From Euonymus europaeus (lineage: Eukaryota > Streptophyta > Magnoliopsida > Celastrales > Celastraceae), in assembly GCA_963580455.1 (NCBI GenBank), contig OY756966.1:18665001-18729000 (forward strand): DNA of 64,000 bases, in the 5' to 3' direction. The notes under the pieces were generated by a model. The model was not told the DNA's origin, ran no database searches, and was given only the letters and a program-made list of their open reading frames with translations. Shown piece after piece: positions 22,822 through 33,888 of this stretch. Within the stretch, counting starts at the first letter, position 1. The number at the start of each line of letters is the position of its first letter. Position numbers and translations under genes: made by a program.

Positions 22822-22826
22822 TTCGG
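22822..22826. repeat. Target-site duplication TTCGG, right copy (element C)
   Basis: Pairs with TTCAG at 7447-7451. When element C and one copy are removed, the minus frame reads VEKP directly into KKAKAKGK of Copia B without a shift. Confidence 0.75.
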
Positions 22827-23024
22827 CTTTTCAACGGGAATTACAGGAATCATCCTGTTTGTCATAGGAACATTGTTCCTTATTCCAACGGTTGCAACAG
22901 CAACAGGCACGTCTCCAACAGGAGTAGCCACGGCACCTGGGTTCACAACACCAGGGGCAATATCATCACCTCCACTAGGGATGGTGGGTAACTCATTGTT
23001 CCCAGGAAATAGGGGGCTTTCCAA
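22825..23024 (-). pseudogene. Copia B gag N-terminus
   Basis: Minus-strand start at 23024: MESPLFPGNNELPTIPSGGD, then a V/A/P-rich stretch and VPMTNRMIPVIPVEKP. The 'PVEKPEKFxG' opening is typical of Copia gags of this group. The family continues with a NFKRWQQKM-type segment that is absent here, because gag was deleted and element C then inserted. About 67 codons remain. Confidence 0.75.
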
Positions 23025-24014
23025 ATAATTTGGCGCACAATTAGATAACCCATTTCCTAGACAGAACTTTCCAAGATACCACCATTATAAACCACAAATA
23101 AAATGTGACAAGTTATGTACCACAATAAAATATTTGATATTAACAATTATCAAATCAATATATCTTTTGATGACAAATTCATTCAAAAATATTGTATGTA
23201 ATATGTAATATACTGTAGCATGCACTTGTTCAATTACCAAATCAATATAATAAATTAATTCAAATAATTTAATAAAGAAAATTTATATGTCTTAAACACA
23301 TGCACGTGTAATCAATGGCAATAGAGAACCAATAGGTGGCAGTATAAATTTTTTAAACGTCAGTTACAAACATGCAAAATCAAAAGAAATAATAAATCAA
23401 TGCATACAAAACGGTTATAAAATGCATTAGCTTTAATAGAATACACTATTTTAAATTGGCATTAAAGCATATATTCTGTAACAGTTAACAATTAAACAAC
23501 TTTAATACCAGTGTTCACAAAACAATGAATTAACGTACAATACCAGAAAACCTATTCTAGCACTCATATATATTGGTTGTTTATGGGTAAAGGAAAAGTT
23601 AATATCATGCACATCATGCACGTATAAGCAAATGAACTAAAGATAACAGTGAATTTCAAATTCCAAAGCAAAAGTGCATATACGTGTAAAATAACCGTGG
23701 CAATTGATTCTATTATATATCTAATCTTCTTTCACGTTACAAACATGCAGTAAAACATTCAAATTCAATAAAACAAAAGAATTTGCAATTAATTGTACTT
23801 AAACATATCTAATCTACTATTCACCGATTAAAGTATCTATTTTCACGTGCAAGCTCACAGTGGCAGTGGCATGCAAATATAAGGCAATAGAGGCATATAA
23901 AGTTATAAACACAAAAAACAACCGTGACTTGCACATACAAAAATCAATGGAATAAATAAAGTTTTAACCTTAAGATTTAAAATCACAAATTTAATTGATA
24001 AGGTAGCAGTAGAA
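23025..24014 (-). other. Copia B leader, AT-rich, no gene seen
   Basis: About 1 kb of AT-rich sequence between gag start and 5' LTR. No tRNA-Met-type primer site is recognisable next to the LTR at 24014, and no open frame with a known protein was found. Confidence 0.6.
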
Positions 24015-24931
24015 TGTTGGAAATATTAGTTAATAATGAACTGTTTTTCAAAAATGTTATAAATACATGCAAGATATATATATCAAGAAACAACAAAATA
24101 TAGATCCACCAATATAAGTTACCGAACAATGAGTTGAGGAGAGAGCAAGGTACGCTAGTATGCGAATCTCCTTAAGGTGATAATACCCCAGCCACAGGTG
24201 TCTGCTTTTCCGGGCAAGAACCTCCCAAGATACAATGCTTGCTTCTGACGATAGATGACACGGGTATACCGGCAGTATCGGTCGAACCAATATTGAAAGC
24301 ACTCTCAGAAAGAATTGTTGGGAAGATGAAAAACTATGGAAAGAGAGTTTTGGCAAAGTAAAGCTTTGGAGAAATAGTGTGTCTTCCCCATACCATTTGG
24401 GCTACTATTTATAGTAGAACCCAAGAAAAAGGATCCCTAAAAAGTAGGGATCCAGAAATAAATTCAAAATTAAACAAAATTAATATTGTAACGGAAATAT
24501 TTTATTAAAACCGTAACGAAAATTTTGAATTTCGAATAACTCATGTCCACATTCAACGAATCTAGTAGTGGACTAGTGCAAAATATTGAGTCCAAATGGG
24601 CTACGTAAGGCCGAGCCCAAGCTCTTACAAAAGCTTGGGTGCCTTTGGACCCAAGTCTTACATCCAACACTTGGATCTATAAACTCAAGTCATAATTCTT
24701 CAATGTGGGATTCCCACATTTCTATTATTTTGCACTCAATATGTCATGTCTAACATGACCAATTTGGGAGTCAATTTCCATTCAACCAAAAAATGGTTAT
24801 GGACAACTTTTAACTCCAATATATAGTCTTCATATTGAATATTAGAACCCACTAAATTACATTCAACTAATACTCAATTAGTTGTAATTAATTATTGGTC
24901 AAATAGTGGTTGACCACCATTTTTTCAAACA
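24015..24931 (-). repeat. Copia B 5' LTR
   Basis: 917 bases. On the minus strand it runs from TGTTTGAAAAAATGGTGG to ATTTCCAACA. The TCATG target duplication follows at 24932. Its U3 is homologous to the inverted block at 3046-3665, which also supports the boundary. Confidence 0.88.
24405..24413 (-). promoter_or_regulatory. TATA box of Copia B 5' LTR
   Basis: TATAAATAG on the minus strand, about 520 bases from the U3 start, matched at 3625-3633. Transcription would run leftward through element B. Confidence 0.6.
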
Positions 24932-25123
24932 TCATGAACGCATGAAACACATCGAATTAGATCTCCATTATACAAGAGATAAAGTTCAAGAAGGAGTAAT
25001 CAAATTGGTTCACCTGGGCTCGGCTGATCAACATGGCAATCTTCTCACAAAGCCCCTTTCCACAAATCGAATCCCGCATCTTCTAAACAAGTTGAACATG
25101 ATTCAACATCATGCTCAACTTGC
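24932..25123 (+). pseudogene. Copia A RNase H C-terminus, downstream of the B insertion
   Basis: Plus-strand HERMKHIELDLHYTRDKV, then VHLGSADQHGNLLTKPLS and IPHLLNKLNM is the standard end of a Copia polyprotein (family text 'ERTKHIEID...ADxxTKPL'). It completes the domain broken at 2849; TCATG at its start is the duplicated target. Confidence 0.92.
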
Positions 25124-25125
25124 GA

Positions 25126-25142
25126 GGGGGGGGGGGGGGGGG
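25126..25142 (+). promoter_or_regulatory. Copia A polypurine tract (run of 17 G)
   Basis: GCGAGG then a pure G run ends one or two bases before the LTR-like start TTGAAAGACATC. The exact number of G may be affected by sequencing error. Confidence 0.6.
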
Positions 25143-25541
25143 TTGAAAGACATCTGCTTCGCACCTCTTCTGGTTTGCTTGTGCCGCCTCTCCAGTCAAG
25201 AAGCTTTGTTTTGCTTCTAGGGATTTTAGGCTTACATGAAATGGTGAGTTTTAGTATTTAGCTAAACGAATCGTTTCATGTCTCTAGTCATATGCAAAAG
25301 TCAAACAATGTTAATTTTTTGTTTTTTGTATTTTATATTTTATTATCTGGTCACATCAGTCAGTGACCGTTTATCTTTAATGTTTACAATTCAAATTGTA
25401 TTCTTAGCCTATATATATGGCTATTGTACTGCTTTTGCATATACAAATTAATATATAAATTTTCATTGTCTTTCTTCTCAATCTCCATACTTCCTCCTCA
25501 TCTCATGTTCTGATCTTCTTCAATCTTATACCTGCGAAACA
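25143..25541 (+). repeat. Copia A 3' LTR
   Basis: Begins after the polypurine tract with TGAAAGACATCTGC. It contains a TATATATATGG box near 25411 and probably ends near CTGCGAAACA at 25541. The 5' partner is outside the window, so both ends are inferred. Confidence 0.6.
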
Positions 25542-25560
25542 ATAAACTACATTTTATTAT

Positions 25561-25646
25561 AGGCCCATGCTCTATATACATATATTGCAATTCAATTACA
25601 CATTACCCATAATCTTGTACGTGCATACGCATGACACCAAGTATGT

Positions 25647-25690
<44 letters not shown>

Positions 25691-26445
25691 TATAAGCAGA
25701 TATAGTTACACGTAATCATGAAGGACAGTAGGTATATATACATCATTTATGCATAACATCATATGAATTTTATTTGAGGCACAATTCACCATCACAATAC
25801 AATAATTCCCATGACCCCACCCGTTAAAGCATAGGAAAATACCATTCACAAATCACCGAACACATAACACCCATTTAACCAACTTGTATCATGAATTTTC
25901 TAGAATAGACACAAACTATGTATTCAAAACGTTTGACTTATAGAACACCCATCATTTTCACCACCCAACATCAACATGAACTAAATAGATAGTAGTTAGA
26001 CTCCTTCCTTTCCCAAATTTGATAGACCTAGAAACCTTCAACGCATTTACAAATCACCAGTACAATGCAGGCCAAGAAAAGCATATCAAAAGAACTCCAA
26101 CCATTCTCTCTTTCTCCCACACAAAGAAATTTTGGGAAATTTTCCCTTGAAACCCAGAAGCAAAAACCAAGCTCACTATTTTCTCTTCTTCCCCGATCTT
26201 CAGAATTTTTGTTCTCCTCCGAAATTTTCCTCCTCTGACCCTCTGACCCTAGACAACCCGTGAACCCCCCTTTCTTATAGTACCAAGATTCCAATCAAAT
26301 CCCCCTTTTTCCGAATCTACCTTCAACTTTCGATGGCCCCTCTCCCCTTTTTCGAATTCGGTCACCTTCTTCCTTTGAATTTCTTCTTTTTGTTTCTTCT
26401 GGTCGGCTTCTTCTCTTTCTTCCAGCTAGTAGCCATCTTCTCTTC
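25561..26445 (-). repeat. Element E 3' LTR (E1), first part
   Basis: Closely matches 51085-51994, from TAGGCCCATGCTCT to AGCCATCTTCTCTTC. Contains an (AT)n tract at 25650-25690. Its left end is not TG and abuts Copia A. Confidence 0.85.
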
Positions 26446-27134
26446 AGACCCGAGGGTTAACCTATGCACTAGTGAACAAGTCATTGACCTATTCACTTTC
26501 TGGGCTGTTGCATCTGGAGACACGGATCCAATGGCCTAGAATAGGTTAACCTTTTATGTTTTTTATTAATTATATTTATACACCTACAAATACACTTTTT
26601 CACCGTAAAATTCAATACTATTGCAGTGCTTTTTGACAAAAGTTGATCTGGGTGCAATGGGGTTGGTGGTCGATCTAGGTGCAACAGAGTGATGGCTCCT
26701 TCTTCATTGGGATGCTTCTTGACAGAGGTCGATCAGTCTTCAAATTGGGTCGGGTCTAGGAAACGCCGTTGAGGTGAGACTCGGGGTTAGTGAGGCGGCG
26801 CGACATATCTTAATGATTTGGTCCGATTAGATTTCGATGTTAGAAGGGACAAGGCGGCGTCTGACATATGCTTGGAGGATAGTAGGGTTTAGAAATTTGA
26901 TTTTATTTGTTCATTCTCTTTTGTGCAATTGGAAATTCAATCTTGTGTTTCTCTGCTGCTTTGCTAAATTAGGGAGATTCTGTGCTTTGCTCAATCTTGT
27001 TAATTCATTATTTTTTCCTTTTATGTGGAGAAACTATGTATACCTGTGAGAGTATTGTATTGTGGGAAAGCTTATTCTATCTCTTGTTGCCTTTATGTGG
27101 AGTGTTTCTCTGCTTAATTGTTGTTATGGATTAT

Positions 27135-27328
27135 GGTTGTTATGGCATTAAGGCCATGTGAGAATTGGCTTTCGGTTATTTGCTTAGGCATTTGCAGGTG
27201 GCTGTTATGGCATTAAGGTCATGTGAGAATTGGCTTTTGGTTATTTGCTAGGCATTTGCAGGTGGCTGTTTTGGCATTGAAGCCATGTTGAGAATTGTTG
27301 TTTGGTTATTTGCTTAGGCTTTTGCAAG
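27135..27328. repeat. Tandem repeat of about 64 bp, three copies
   Basis: Copies at 27135-27199, 27200-27263 and 27264-27328, each with GGCTGTTATGGCATTAAGG, then GTGAGAATTGGCTTTTGGTT and TGCTTAGGCATTTGCAGGT. They lie just downstream of the transposase frame of element J. Confidence 0.88.
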
Positions 27329-28776
27329 TGGAACAATATCAGATGTTCTCTATTATGAAGGGAAAATTGGCATCCCAAAGAAGGTGCATTTTCTCTCATC
27401 TTATATTCAGCTTCTAACTCCTTATTTCTCTTTTGGTCCACCACCCTATCAAAGTGTTTGAAAAAATCACCAACATTCAAAGTGCTTTTCAAATAGTCTT
27501 TCAAATCACTATTTATACTTTCGGACATTTGAGTGCTTCGGATACCCAATGTGAACGAATTTTTCATATAGCCTTCGCCCATTTTTTTTTTCATATATGC
27601 GTGCCAACCAAGTATTTTCCATTAAATTGTACTCTTCAAGCATTTTCTTCCACTGACTCTCAAATTCTTCCTTATCTTCATATCTATACATGCACCTATT
27701 AAAATCCGTCATAAATGGAGACTTATTCCTTATGTAACACCCAAAATGTTTTACTGCATTTTGTCTAATGTTCCAAGTGCACAATTCATGAGATACATTT
27801 GGCCACTCACTCTCTAATGCATTAGCCGTGGCAGCTTCTTGATCCGTAAAGATTGAACGTGGCTCTTTGCCACCATGTACATTTACAAAAGTGTTAAAAA
27901 CCCACTTGAATGACTCAATAGTTTCATCGTACAAAAGTGCAGCCCCAAAAATAACTATTTGTTTATGATGATTATAGCCCATAAACACACCTAAGGGTCT
28001 CTTCCCTTCATTTGTACCAAAAGTGATATCAAAAGTAACCACGTCATCGAAAGCAACATAATCATCAACCATTTTTGCATCGGCCCATAATATATTCATA
28101 ATTTGGTCAGCACTATCAAGCTGTAAAGCATAGTAAAACTTAGGATCACTAATATTTTGCTTTTCAAAATATGAGAAAATACTGCCAAGCTCTCCATTTG
28201 CCATATTCCTTTTCCTCCTACATCTTAAATACGATTTTTGATCTTCAATGACAAAACCAAGATTAGCCCTACCACCAGCTTCCCTACTCAATAATTCTTG
28301 TGTAACTTTGGGAGTAAGGACTAAATCATTTTCCAATTCAATTGCAAACACTTGTGCTGCAATGAGCTCTCTATGAGATCTCTGCATGTGAATAGTTGTG
28401 GGAGATTGTAACTCATGATTATGTTCTTCTACAAACTCTTTCACTATATATTTGGCACTTTTCTTATCTAAAACAACTTTCAGCCTTGCTTTGCAATTGG
28501 TTTTCGTAGACAAACGACGGTGAGTCATATCATCATATTGTTTTAGCCTCTTTTGACCCTCCTTGCAACACACAAACAGTTGACTAACACCAATTCCTGT
28601 CTTTCGATTCTTGTTATTGTATTCTTTTCTAACACCAAAACCTTTTTTTTGTATGATTTCCAAAAATTATATGCATATTCTAATGTGTCAAACTCCATAC
28701 CAATTCTAGCTATCCATTGTTCTTCCTCATCTCTTATTGTCGAACTATCATCACAAGTGGCCATAGTGTTATGCAT
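27329..28776 (-). pseudogene. Element J FAR1-like transposase
   Basis: Start MHNTMATCDD at 28776. The FAR1 DNA-binding (WRKY-GCM1) part: GMEFDTLEYAYNFWKSY, then CKARLKVVLDKK and EFVEEHNHEL. The MULE transposase core: VVTFDITFGTNEGKRPLGVF, FIMGYNHHKQ-type GYNHHKQIVIFGAALL, SIFTDQEAATANALESEWP and HELCTWNI. First and second aspartates are present. Two frameshifts fall in homopolymers (about 28645 and 27590). After HFDRVVDQKRNKELEAEY the frame decays; no SWIM zinc finger (CxCx..CxH) is seen, so the C-terminus is lost. It is homologous to FHY3/FAR1 proteins, but its setting is a transposon. Confidence 0.88.
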
Positions 28777-29465
28777 GTTAAAAAATCACTTGAAAACGAA
28801 ATGAAATAAAATAATTGGTTAGGATTGAAATGCGAGACTTACAACCAGGAATCTCTAAAAGCATCAAGATTTGGAATAATTAATCATTACCATCGATCAC
28901 ATTATCTAAAATATTTGTATAATAATGTAATGGCTTGCCTTTATCAGTTGACTATATGTATATGACTTCGTCAATCTAAATTGCACATTCTCTGTTTCTC
29001 AATCGAACTAATGGACTCTAGTCTTTACTCAGTAAGTCAGTATAATATAGTCGTAATAACTATATGTGAGTAACACCCTTCACTAAGATCATCTTAAATG
29101 CACAAACACCTAGTCTATTTTAACTTTTTCAGCACCAAAATCCTATTTTATTAATGGAGATGGTGAACTTCCATACCTTCGTGAAAGTTGGTCGACCAAG
29201 TGAAGGATGGAAGCAGACGATCAAATGACCAGGTCAAGGATAGAAGAAGAAGATCAAAGTCTGGGAAGAAGAAGAACAATGGAGGAAGTTCAAAATCGTA
29301 GGTGAAGATGCGTGGGATTCGAAAAAGACGTATTTGGGGAAGCAGGATCCGATAAAGATGTATTTGGCGTATTTATCTTCACCAAAAAAAAAAAGACTAC
29401 TTATTTATGCGTCGTCCGATCTGTCTCGGACGACCCATAAATTGAACAGGTCCTCCACCCAATTC
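28777..29465 (-). other. Element J 5' region
   Basis: About 690 bases upstream of the transposase start, AT-rich at 28800-29150 and GA-rich at 29180-29330. No supported gene. The palindromic GCGTCGTCCGATCTGTC / GGACGACCC sits close to the element end at 29410-29435. Confidence 0.6.
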
Positions 29466-29829
29466 CTTCTCTTCTTTCTCCCAGCTGCGTTTCTTCCCTC
29501 ATTCTAGAATTAACGCATCACTTGGTAGCTTGGGTCGGGCCAAGCTTTAACCTATTAAAAGTCTTGGACTTAAGTTCCCGTAATGGACATGAATGGGTTT
29601 GTTTCATTAGGGTTAAAATTTGGTTTAGGGTAAACTTTTGGGTTCAAGTTGAATAACAGGCCGGGACTTTTAAGTATTAACAATTAGACTTATTCTTCAA
29701 TTTTCATTTAAATTTGAATTTTTATTTGGTCCAAATTTTACTCTAATCCAACCTATATTTTGAGTTTTATATCTTTCTTAATTTTGGGCTCTTTCTTGGC
29801 TAGCTTTGGGCTAAAATTGGGGTACAACA
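29466..29829 (-). repeat. Element E 3' LTR (E1), second part
   Basis: Continues the LTR after element J and ends GGGGTACAACA. It matches 51986-52398, which carries about 43 extra bases (52212-52255). On the minus strand the LTR begins TGTTGTACCCC. Confidence 0.88.
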
Positions 29830-29842
29830 GCTACCCCCTTTA
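29830..29842 (-). promoter_or_regulatory. Element E polypurine tract
   Basis: Minus-strand TAAAGGGGGTAGC directly precedes the LTR start TGTTGTACC, in the same place as in element C. Confidence 0.68.
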
Positions 29843-31031
29843 CACGACTTTATGTAATAAATGTAGCGTAATGGTATTGTATCCCACTTTTATATTTTCT
29901 TGAGAGCTAATCATAAATCACCACATCATCCAAATTAAACCCTATCTTCAAAAATGTCTTAATACTCTTGATGATTCAAAACATTTTAATCCAAATTTTC
30001 CTTATATGATAATTTAACCCCAATTTAAGAGCATTTTTAAAAAAAAAACAAGTAATTTTAATCCAACATACTTAAATCCTCCACTTTAATCCACATAGGA
30101 ATTTTAATTCTAAATTGAACATAGTTTTAATCCACAAAATATTTTAGCCCACCCAACATTTTAATCTAGAACTGAAGACAATTTTAATTCCGGAAAGGAA
30201 AAACCTTCTTAATCTACAAACACTTTTAATTAATCCACATACATACTTTAATTCAAAGGGAAAAATCCACAAATACTTTTAATCTGCATAATAGCTTTAA
30301 TCTGCTATGAAAGACCATTTTAATCCACACATATTTTAATCCACAACTTTAATTCGCATGATAACTTGAATGCACCATGAAAGACCATTTTTAATCCGCA
30401 AATACTTTTAATCCACAACTTTAATCCATAACTTTAATCCGCATAATAACATTAATCCGCCATGAAAGGCTATTTTAATCAACAACTTTAATCCGCATAA
30501 TAAATTTAATCCGCCATGAAAGGCTATTTTAGTCCAAAAATTTAATCCATAACTTTAATATGCCATGAAAGGCTATTTTAATCCAGAACTTTAATCCGCC
30601 ATGAAAGGCTATTTTAATCCAGAACTTTAATCCGCATAATAAATTTAATCCGCCATGAAATGTTATTTTAATCCACAAATAATTTTAATCCATAACTTGA
30701 TGATGAAAAATATTTTAATCCGAAAAATATGTTTATTCATAAGACAACCTTAAATTTAATCCCAAAAGTTTTTAATCTTTTAATTTGAAGAACATGCTGA
30801 TTTAGAATTGAAACTATGAAATTTGGTCTGTGAAAATCTCCAAATAAATGATGCATATATACAAGAATGCAATGATAAAGCCTACTGCCACCCTATACAC
30901 TTGTGCAATCGCTAAACACGTTTTACTGTATCAATTTCTGCTTAAATCCTTGCCCAATGTATTGTTTTCAATAATTTATTCATATTTTCCATTAAACTTT
31001 GTTTTAAATAAGCTTAGTAATATGGCTATGC
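29843..31031 (-). other. Element E 3' untranslated region
   Basis: 1.2 kb without a supported gene, mostly filled by the TTTAATCC-type repeat array. It separates the truncated integrase from the 3' LTR. Confidence 0.7.
29990..30730. repeat. Degenerate tandem repeats built on TTTAATCC
   Basis: The short word TTTAATCC(A/G) recurs dozens of times. Higher-order units of roughly 50-60 bases contain ATCCGCCATGAAAGGCTATT and ACTTTAATCCGCATAATAA, best preserved at 30420-30660. The array is unrelated to the one in element C. Confidence 0.85.
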
Positions 31032-31400
31032 CTAAGAAATATAAGGAAACATGAAAAGAGAAAAATAATGTATTCCAAGACGAAATATTTCCAAAATTTT
31101 ATTAAGCGAATGCTCGAATGTGTTAAGCTGGACATGAGTCCTATCTGCATAGACCTGACATTTGTGACACTTTATCGCATATCCAATATAGTCTTTCTCC
31201 ATCGTCAGCCAGTAATATCCAGGTCTAATTATCTTTTTTGCCATTGCATATCCACTGGAATGAGTTCCGCACAACCCTTCATGAATTTCTATCATAATCT
31301 GCTTTGATTTTGGCTCATCAACACAACGCAGCAAAATCATCCCATGATTCCTTTTGTATAACACATTCTCATTTAGGAAGAATGTCCCCGATAATCTTCT
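31032..31400 (-). pseudogene. Element E integrase, N-terminal zinc domain only
   Basis: Minus-strand LYKRNHGMILLRCVDEPKSK, EIHEGLCGTHSSGYAM and CHKCQVYADRTHV match the integrase zinc domain of element C closely. After VQLNTF the frame turns into unrelated sequence, so the catalytic core and tail (about 270 residues) have been deleted. Confidence 0.88.
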
Positions 31401-32234
31401 GAGAGTACTTTATCATTTTCTGATATTCCTTATGGGTATATCCTTTCCCTGAGATGCTTCTGGATATCATGATAATAGGGTCTATCATCAGATTCTCCCT
31501 CCACGCTCAAGCAATAGCCTTGAATTTCTTGTTTCTCTATCTTGATTACTAGGACTTCACTTTTTAGGTCTATGCCAAACATTGATGCTAGAGTTGCTAA
31601 AGCATCTACAATATGGTTTTCCTCTCTTGGAATGTGGTCAAACTCAATCCAATCAAAAAGTTTAGTCAATTTCTTGATATGCCGATGATAGAGGATAAAC
31701 TTCATGTCTTTTGTCTCCCATTCATCACTCAATTGTTTTGATCAATAACTGCGAGTCACCATAAACTTGCAATTTTCTTATGTTGGTGTCAGTGGCCGCT
31801 TGAATCTCCATCGCACATGCCTCATATGCAGCCACATCATTTGTACATGTAAAATACAACTTGGAGGTAAAAGGAGTGATATCTCCTTCCGGTGATATCA
31901 ACACAGCTCCAATTCCATACCCTACTGCATTTGAGACTCCATCAAAACACATTGTCCATCGATTTTGTTTGACTAGGTTTTCATCATCTTCTGATATAGT
32001 TAAGACTTCGACGTCTGGAAAACCATGATTTATTGACGTGAAATCATCAATTGCTCTGTCTGCCAGATAATCTGCTATCGCAAATCCCTTTATAGCATTT
32101 TGAGTGACATACTGAATATAATAGTATGATAGAAGCATCTGCCACTTTGCAATCCTTCCCGACAATGATGGTTTCTCAAAGATGTACTTTATTGGGTCCA
32201 TTCTAGAGATCAGCCACGAAGTATGATATAACAT
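31401..32234 (-). pseudogene. Element E RNase H
   Basis: Minus-strand WLISRMDPIKYIFEKPSLSG, then CFDGVSNAVGYGIGAVLI, YEACAMEIQAA and QVYGDSQLLIK. After a frameshift near 31730: EWETKDMKFILYHRH and REENHIVDALATLASMFG. All RNase H acidic positions are visible. Homologous along its length to element C 12876-12022. Confidence 0.9.
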
Positions 32235-32240
32235 GTATTG

Positions 32241-33120
32241 TCAAAGTCTGTGCATTGCCCATGCTAATGAACAACAAGTCTTCTCTAATATGGAATAATT
32301 TGCTTCACGACTTGTGAATTTCTTGCTAAGATAGTATATAGCATGCTCTATCTTTCTTGTCAAGTCATGTTGTCCTAGTACACACCCTATCGAATTTTCT
32401 GAGATAGTCAAATATAGAATCAAGGGTCTTCCTGCCGTAAGGGGTATCAATACAGGAGGATTCTGCAGGTATTGTTCAATCTTTTCGAAGGCAATTTGAC
32501 AATCCTTATTCCATTCCTTCGGGTTATTTTTACACAACAACTTAAAGATGGGCTCACACGTATAAGATAGCTGGGAGATAAATCCAGCAATGTAATTCAA
32601 CCTTCCCACAAAACCTCTGACTTCTTTTTCTGTACCGGGAGGTGACATTTCTAGAATCTCTTTTACCTTATCGGGATCTACTTCAATACCTTTCATACTC
32701 ATAATGAATCCAAGTAATTTCCTAAACGTAGCCCTAAAAGTGCATTTTGTGGGATTTAGCTTTAACTGATACTTTCTTAGACACTCAAATAATTTTTGAA
32801 GATTGTCCAAATGATTTTCCCTTTCTTTAGTCTTGGTTATCATGTCATCAACATATACCTCAATTTCTCGATGCATCATGTCATGAAACAGAGTAACCAT
32901 GGCTCTTTCACAAGTTGCTGTAGCATTCTTTAAACCAAATGGCATGACTTTGTAACAAAATGTTCCCTACAGAGTAACAAAAATAGTCTTCTCACGATCC
33001 TCTTATGCCATCTTGTTATGATTATAACCCGAGAACCCATCCATGAACAAAAATGTTGAGTGTTGAGCTGTGTTATCTACCAAGATGTCAATGTGAGGAA
33101 GAGCAAAATTTTCTTTAGAA
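32241..33120 (-). pseudogene. Element E reverse transcriptase, palm and thumb
   Basis: Minus-strand MPFGLKNATATCERAMVTLF, catalytic EVYVDDMITKTKE, KLLGFIMSMKGIEVDPDKVK and VGRLNYIAGFISQL. The part at 32945-33120 (FMDGFSGYNHNKM region) is read through stops. Stops at about 32970 and 33010 and near 33125 break it from the N-terminal RT part. Confidence 0.9.
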
Positions 33121-33125
33121 CTCAC

Positions 33126-33681
33126 TCAGTTTAAATTTCTATAATCAACACACATCTTCACCTTACCATCTTTTTTAGGTACTGGCACAATATTAGCTAC
33201 CCAATTTGGATAATGTGCTACCTCAAGAAAACTAGCATCAAATTGCTTCTTTACCTCCTCTCGTATCTTTAGCAGCATATCGGGCTTCAACCTTCTCAAC
33301 TTTCGTTTTACTAGGGCATAACCCGGTATTAATGGCAATTTATGTTCCACGATATTTTCATCAAGTCCAGACATATCTTGATATGACCATGCAAAAATAT
33401 CCCGATATTCGTGTAAGAAGTCTCCTAAGTGTTTTATGTCATCTCCCTCGAGAGCTTCTCCTATTCTGACCTCTTTTCTCTCTAACTCCATACCCAGATT
33501 AATTGTTTCTGTAACCTCCTGATGTAATTGAATTACTTTTTCCTCTTGGTCAACTTGCCTTTCCATTCTGAGTGAGATTTCACTCTCCCCCTCACTCTCA
33601 TCATCATATTCAACATTATCAATAGGTGCATCAAAATCTAGTTCGTTAATTTCATCTTCTTTGCTATCATCATTTTCAAGC
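33126..33681 (-). pseudogene. Element E acidic linker and RT N-terminus
   Basis: After the putative acceptor at 33682: LENDDSKEDEINELDFDAPI, SEGESEISLRMERQVDQ, then HQEVTETINLGMELERKEVR and RDIFAWSYQDMSGLDENIVE, KKQFDASFLEVAHYPNWVAN and VDYRNLN. It retains the segment of about 45 residues before RDIFAW that element C has lost. The open frame upstream of 33682 (to 33818) is intronic. Confidence 0.82.
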
Positions 33682-33888
33682 CTGTTAATGATATGAGATT
33701 TGTATTCGAAATGGGATAAAAAGAATTTAGCAAAAGAAAGAAATGAGATGTAAAATTGGACTTTATTTCGTAATGGAACAAATTCTGACAAGGAAACATA
33801 CGATAGCCGCATTAACATAAGCTTTATTTAAACAAAACCAAATATGCTATGAAATGAAAGTTTGTTCCAGTTGTGCTCTAGGGTTTAC
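33682..33888 (-). other. Putative Ogre-type intron in element E
   Basis: Donor GTAAACC after CTACAAAA, acceptor CATATCATTAACAG, length 207. Joining gives LQALQK-LENDD in frame, the same position and phase as the intron at 14184-14430 in element C. Confidence 0.65.

Larger units (their letters stand above)
2855..24931 (-). mobile_element. Copia element B, host of solo LTR D and Ogre element C
   Basis: Read on the minus strand: 5' LTR (24931-24015), leader (24014-23025), gag start (23024-22822), interruption by element C, protease remnant (7447-7189), integrase, RT interrupted by solo LTR D (5752-4342), RNase H, and a rearranged 3' end. Ends are TGTTGG on the left and CAAACA on the right, with TCATG duplications on both sides. 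Total length is 22 kb, but only about 5.3 kb is B itself. Most of gag and the integrase-RT linker are deleted and the 3' LTR is scrambled, so it is dead. Confidence 0.9.
26437..29474 (-). mobile_element. FAR1-type Mutator element J with 9-bp duplication
   Basis: Inserted in LTR E1. CTTCTCTTC at 26437-26445 and 29466-29474 is a 9-bp duplication. Removing 26446-29465 and one copy recreates exactly the text of E2 (AGCCATCTTCTCTTC then TTTCTCCCAG). The element is 3020 bases and carries a minus-strand FAR1-like transposase. The ends AGACCCGAGGG and CACCCAATTC show no clear inverted repeat, as in non-TIR Mutator elements. Confidence 0.85.

Noticed and set aside
25126..25142. G run as a quadruplex or regulatory site
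   Set aside because: Position between RNase H end and LTR start makes it the polypurine tract; length may be a sequencing artefact.
25650..25690. (AT)n tract as a promoter or origin
   Set aside because: A simple microsatellite inside LTR E1 with a shorter counterpart in E2.
27329..28776. Host FAR1/FHY3 transcription factor gene
   Set aside because: It is bounded by a 9-bp target duplication inside an LTR, and carries frameshifts.
29990..30730. CRISPR-like array
   Set aside because: Repeats are degenerate and contiguous with no constant repeat/spacer pattern, in a plant retroelement 3' UTR.
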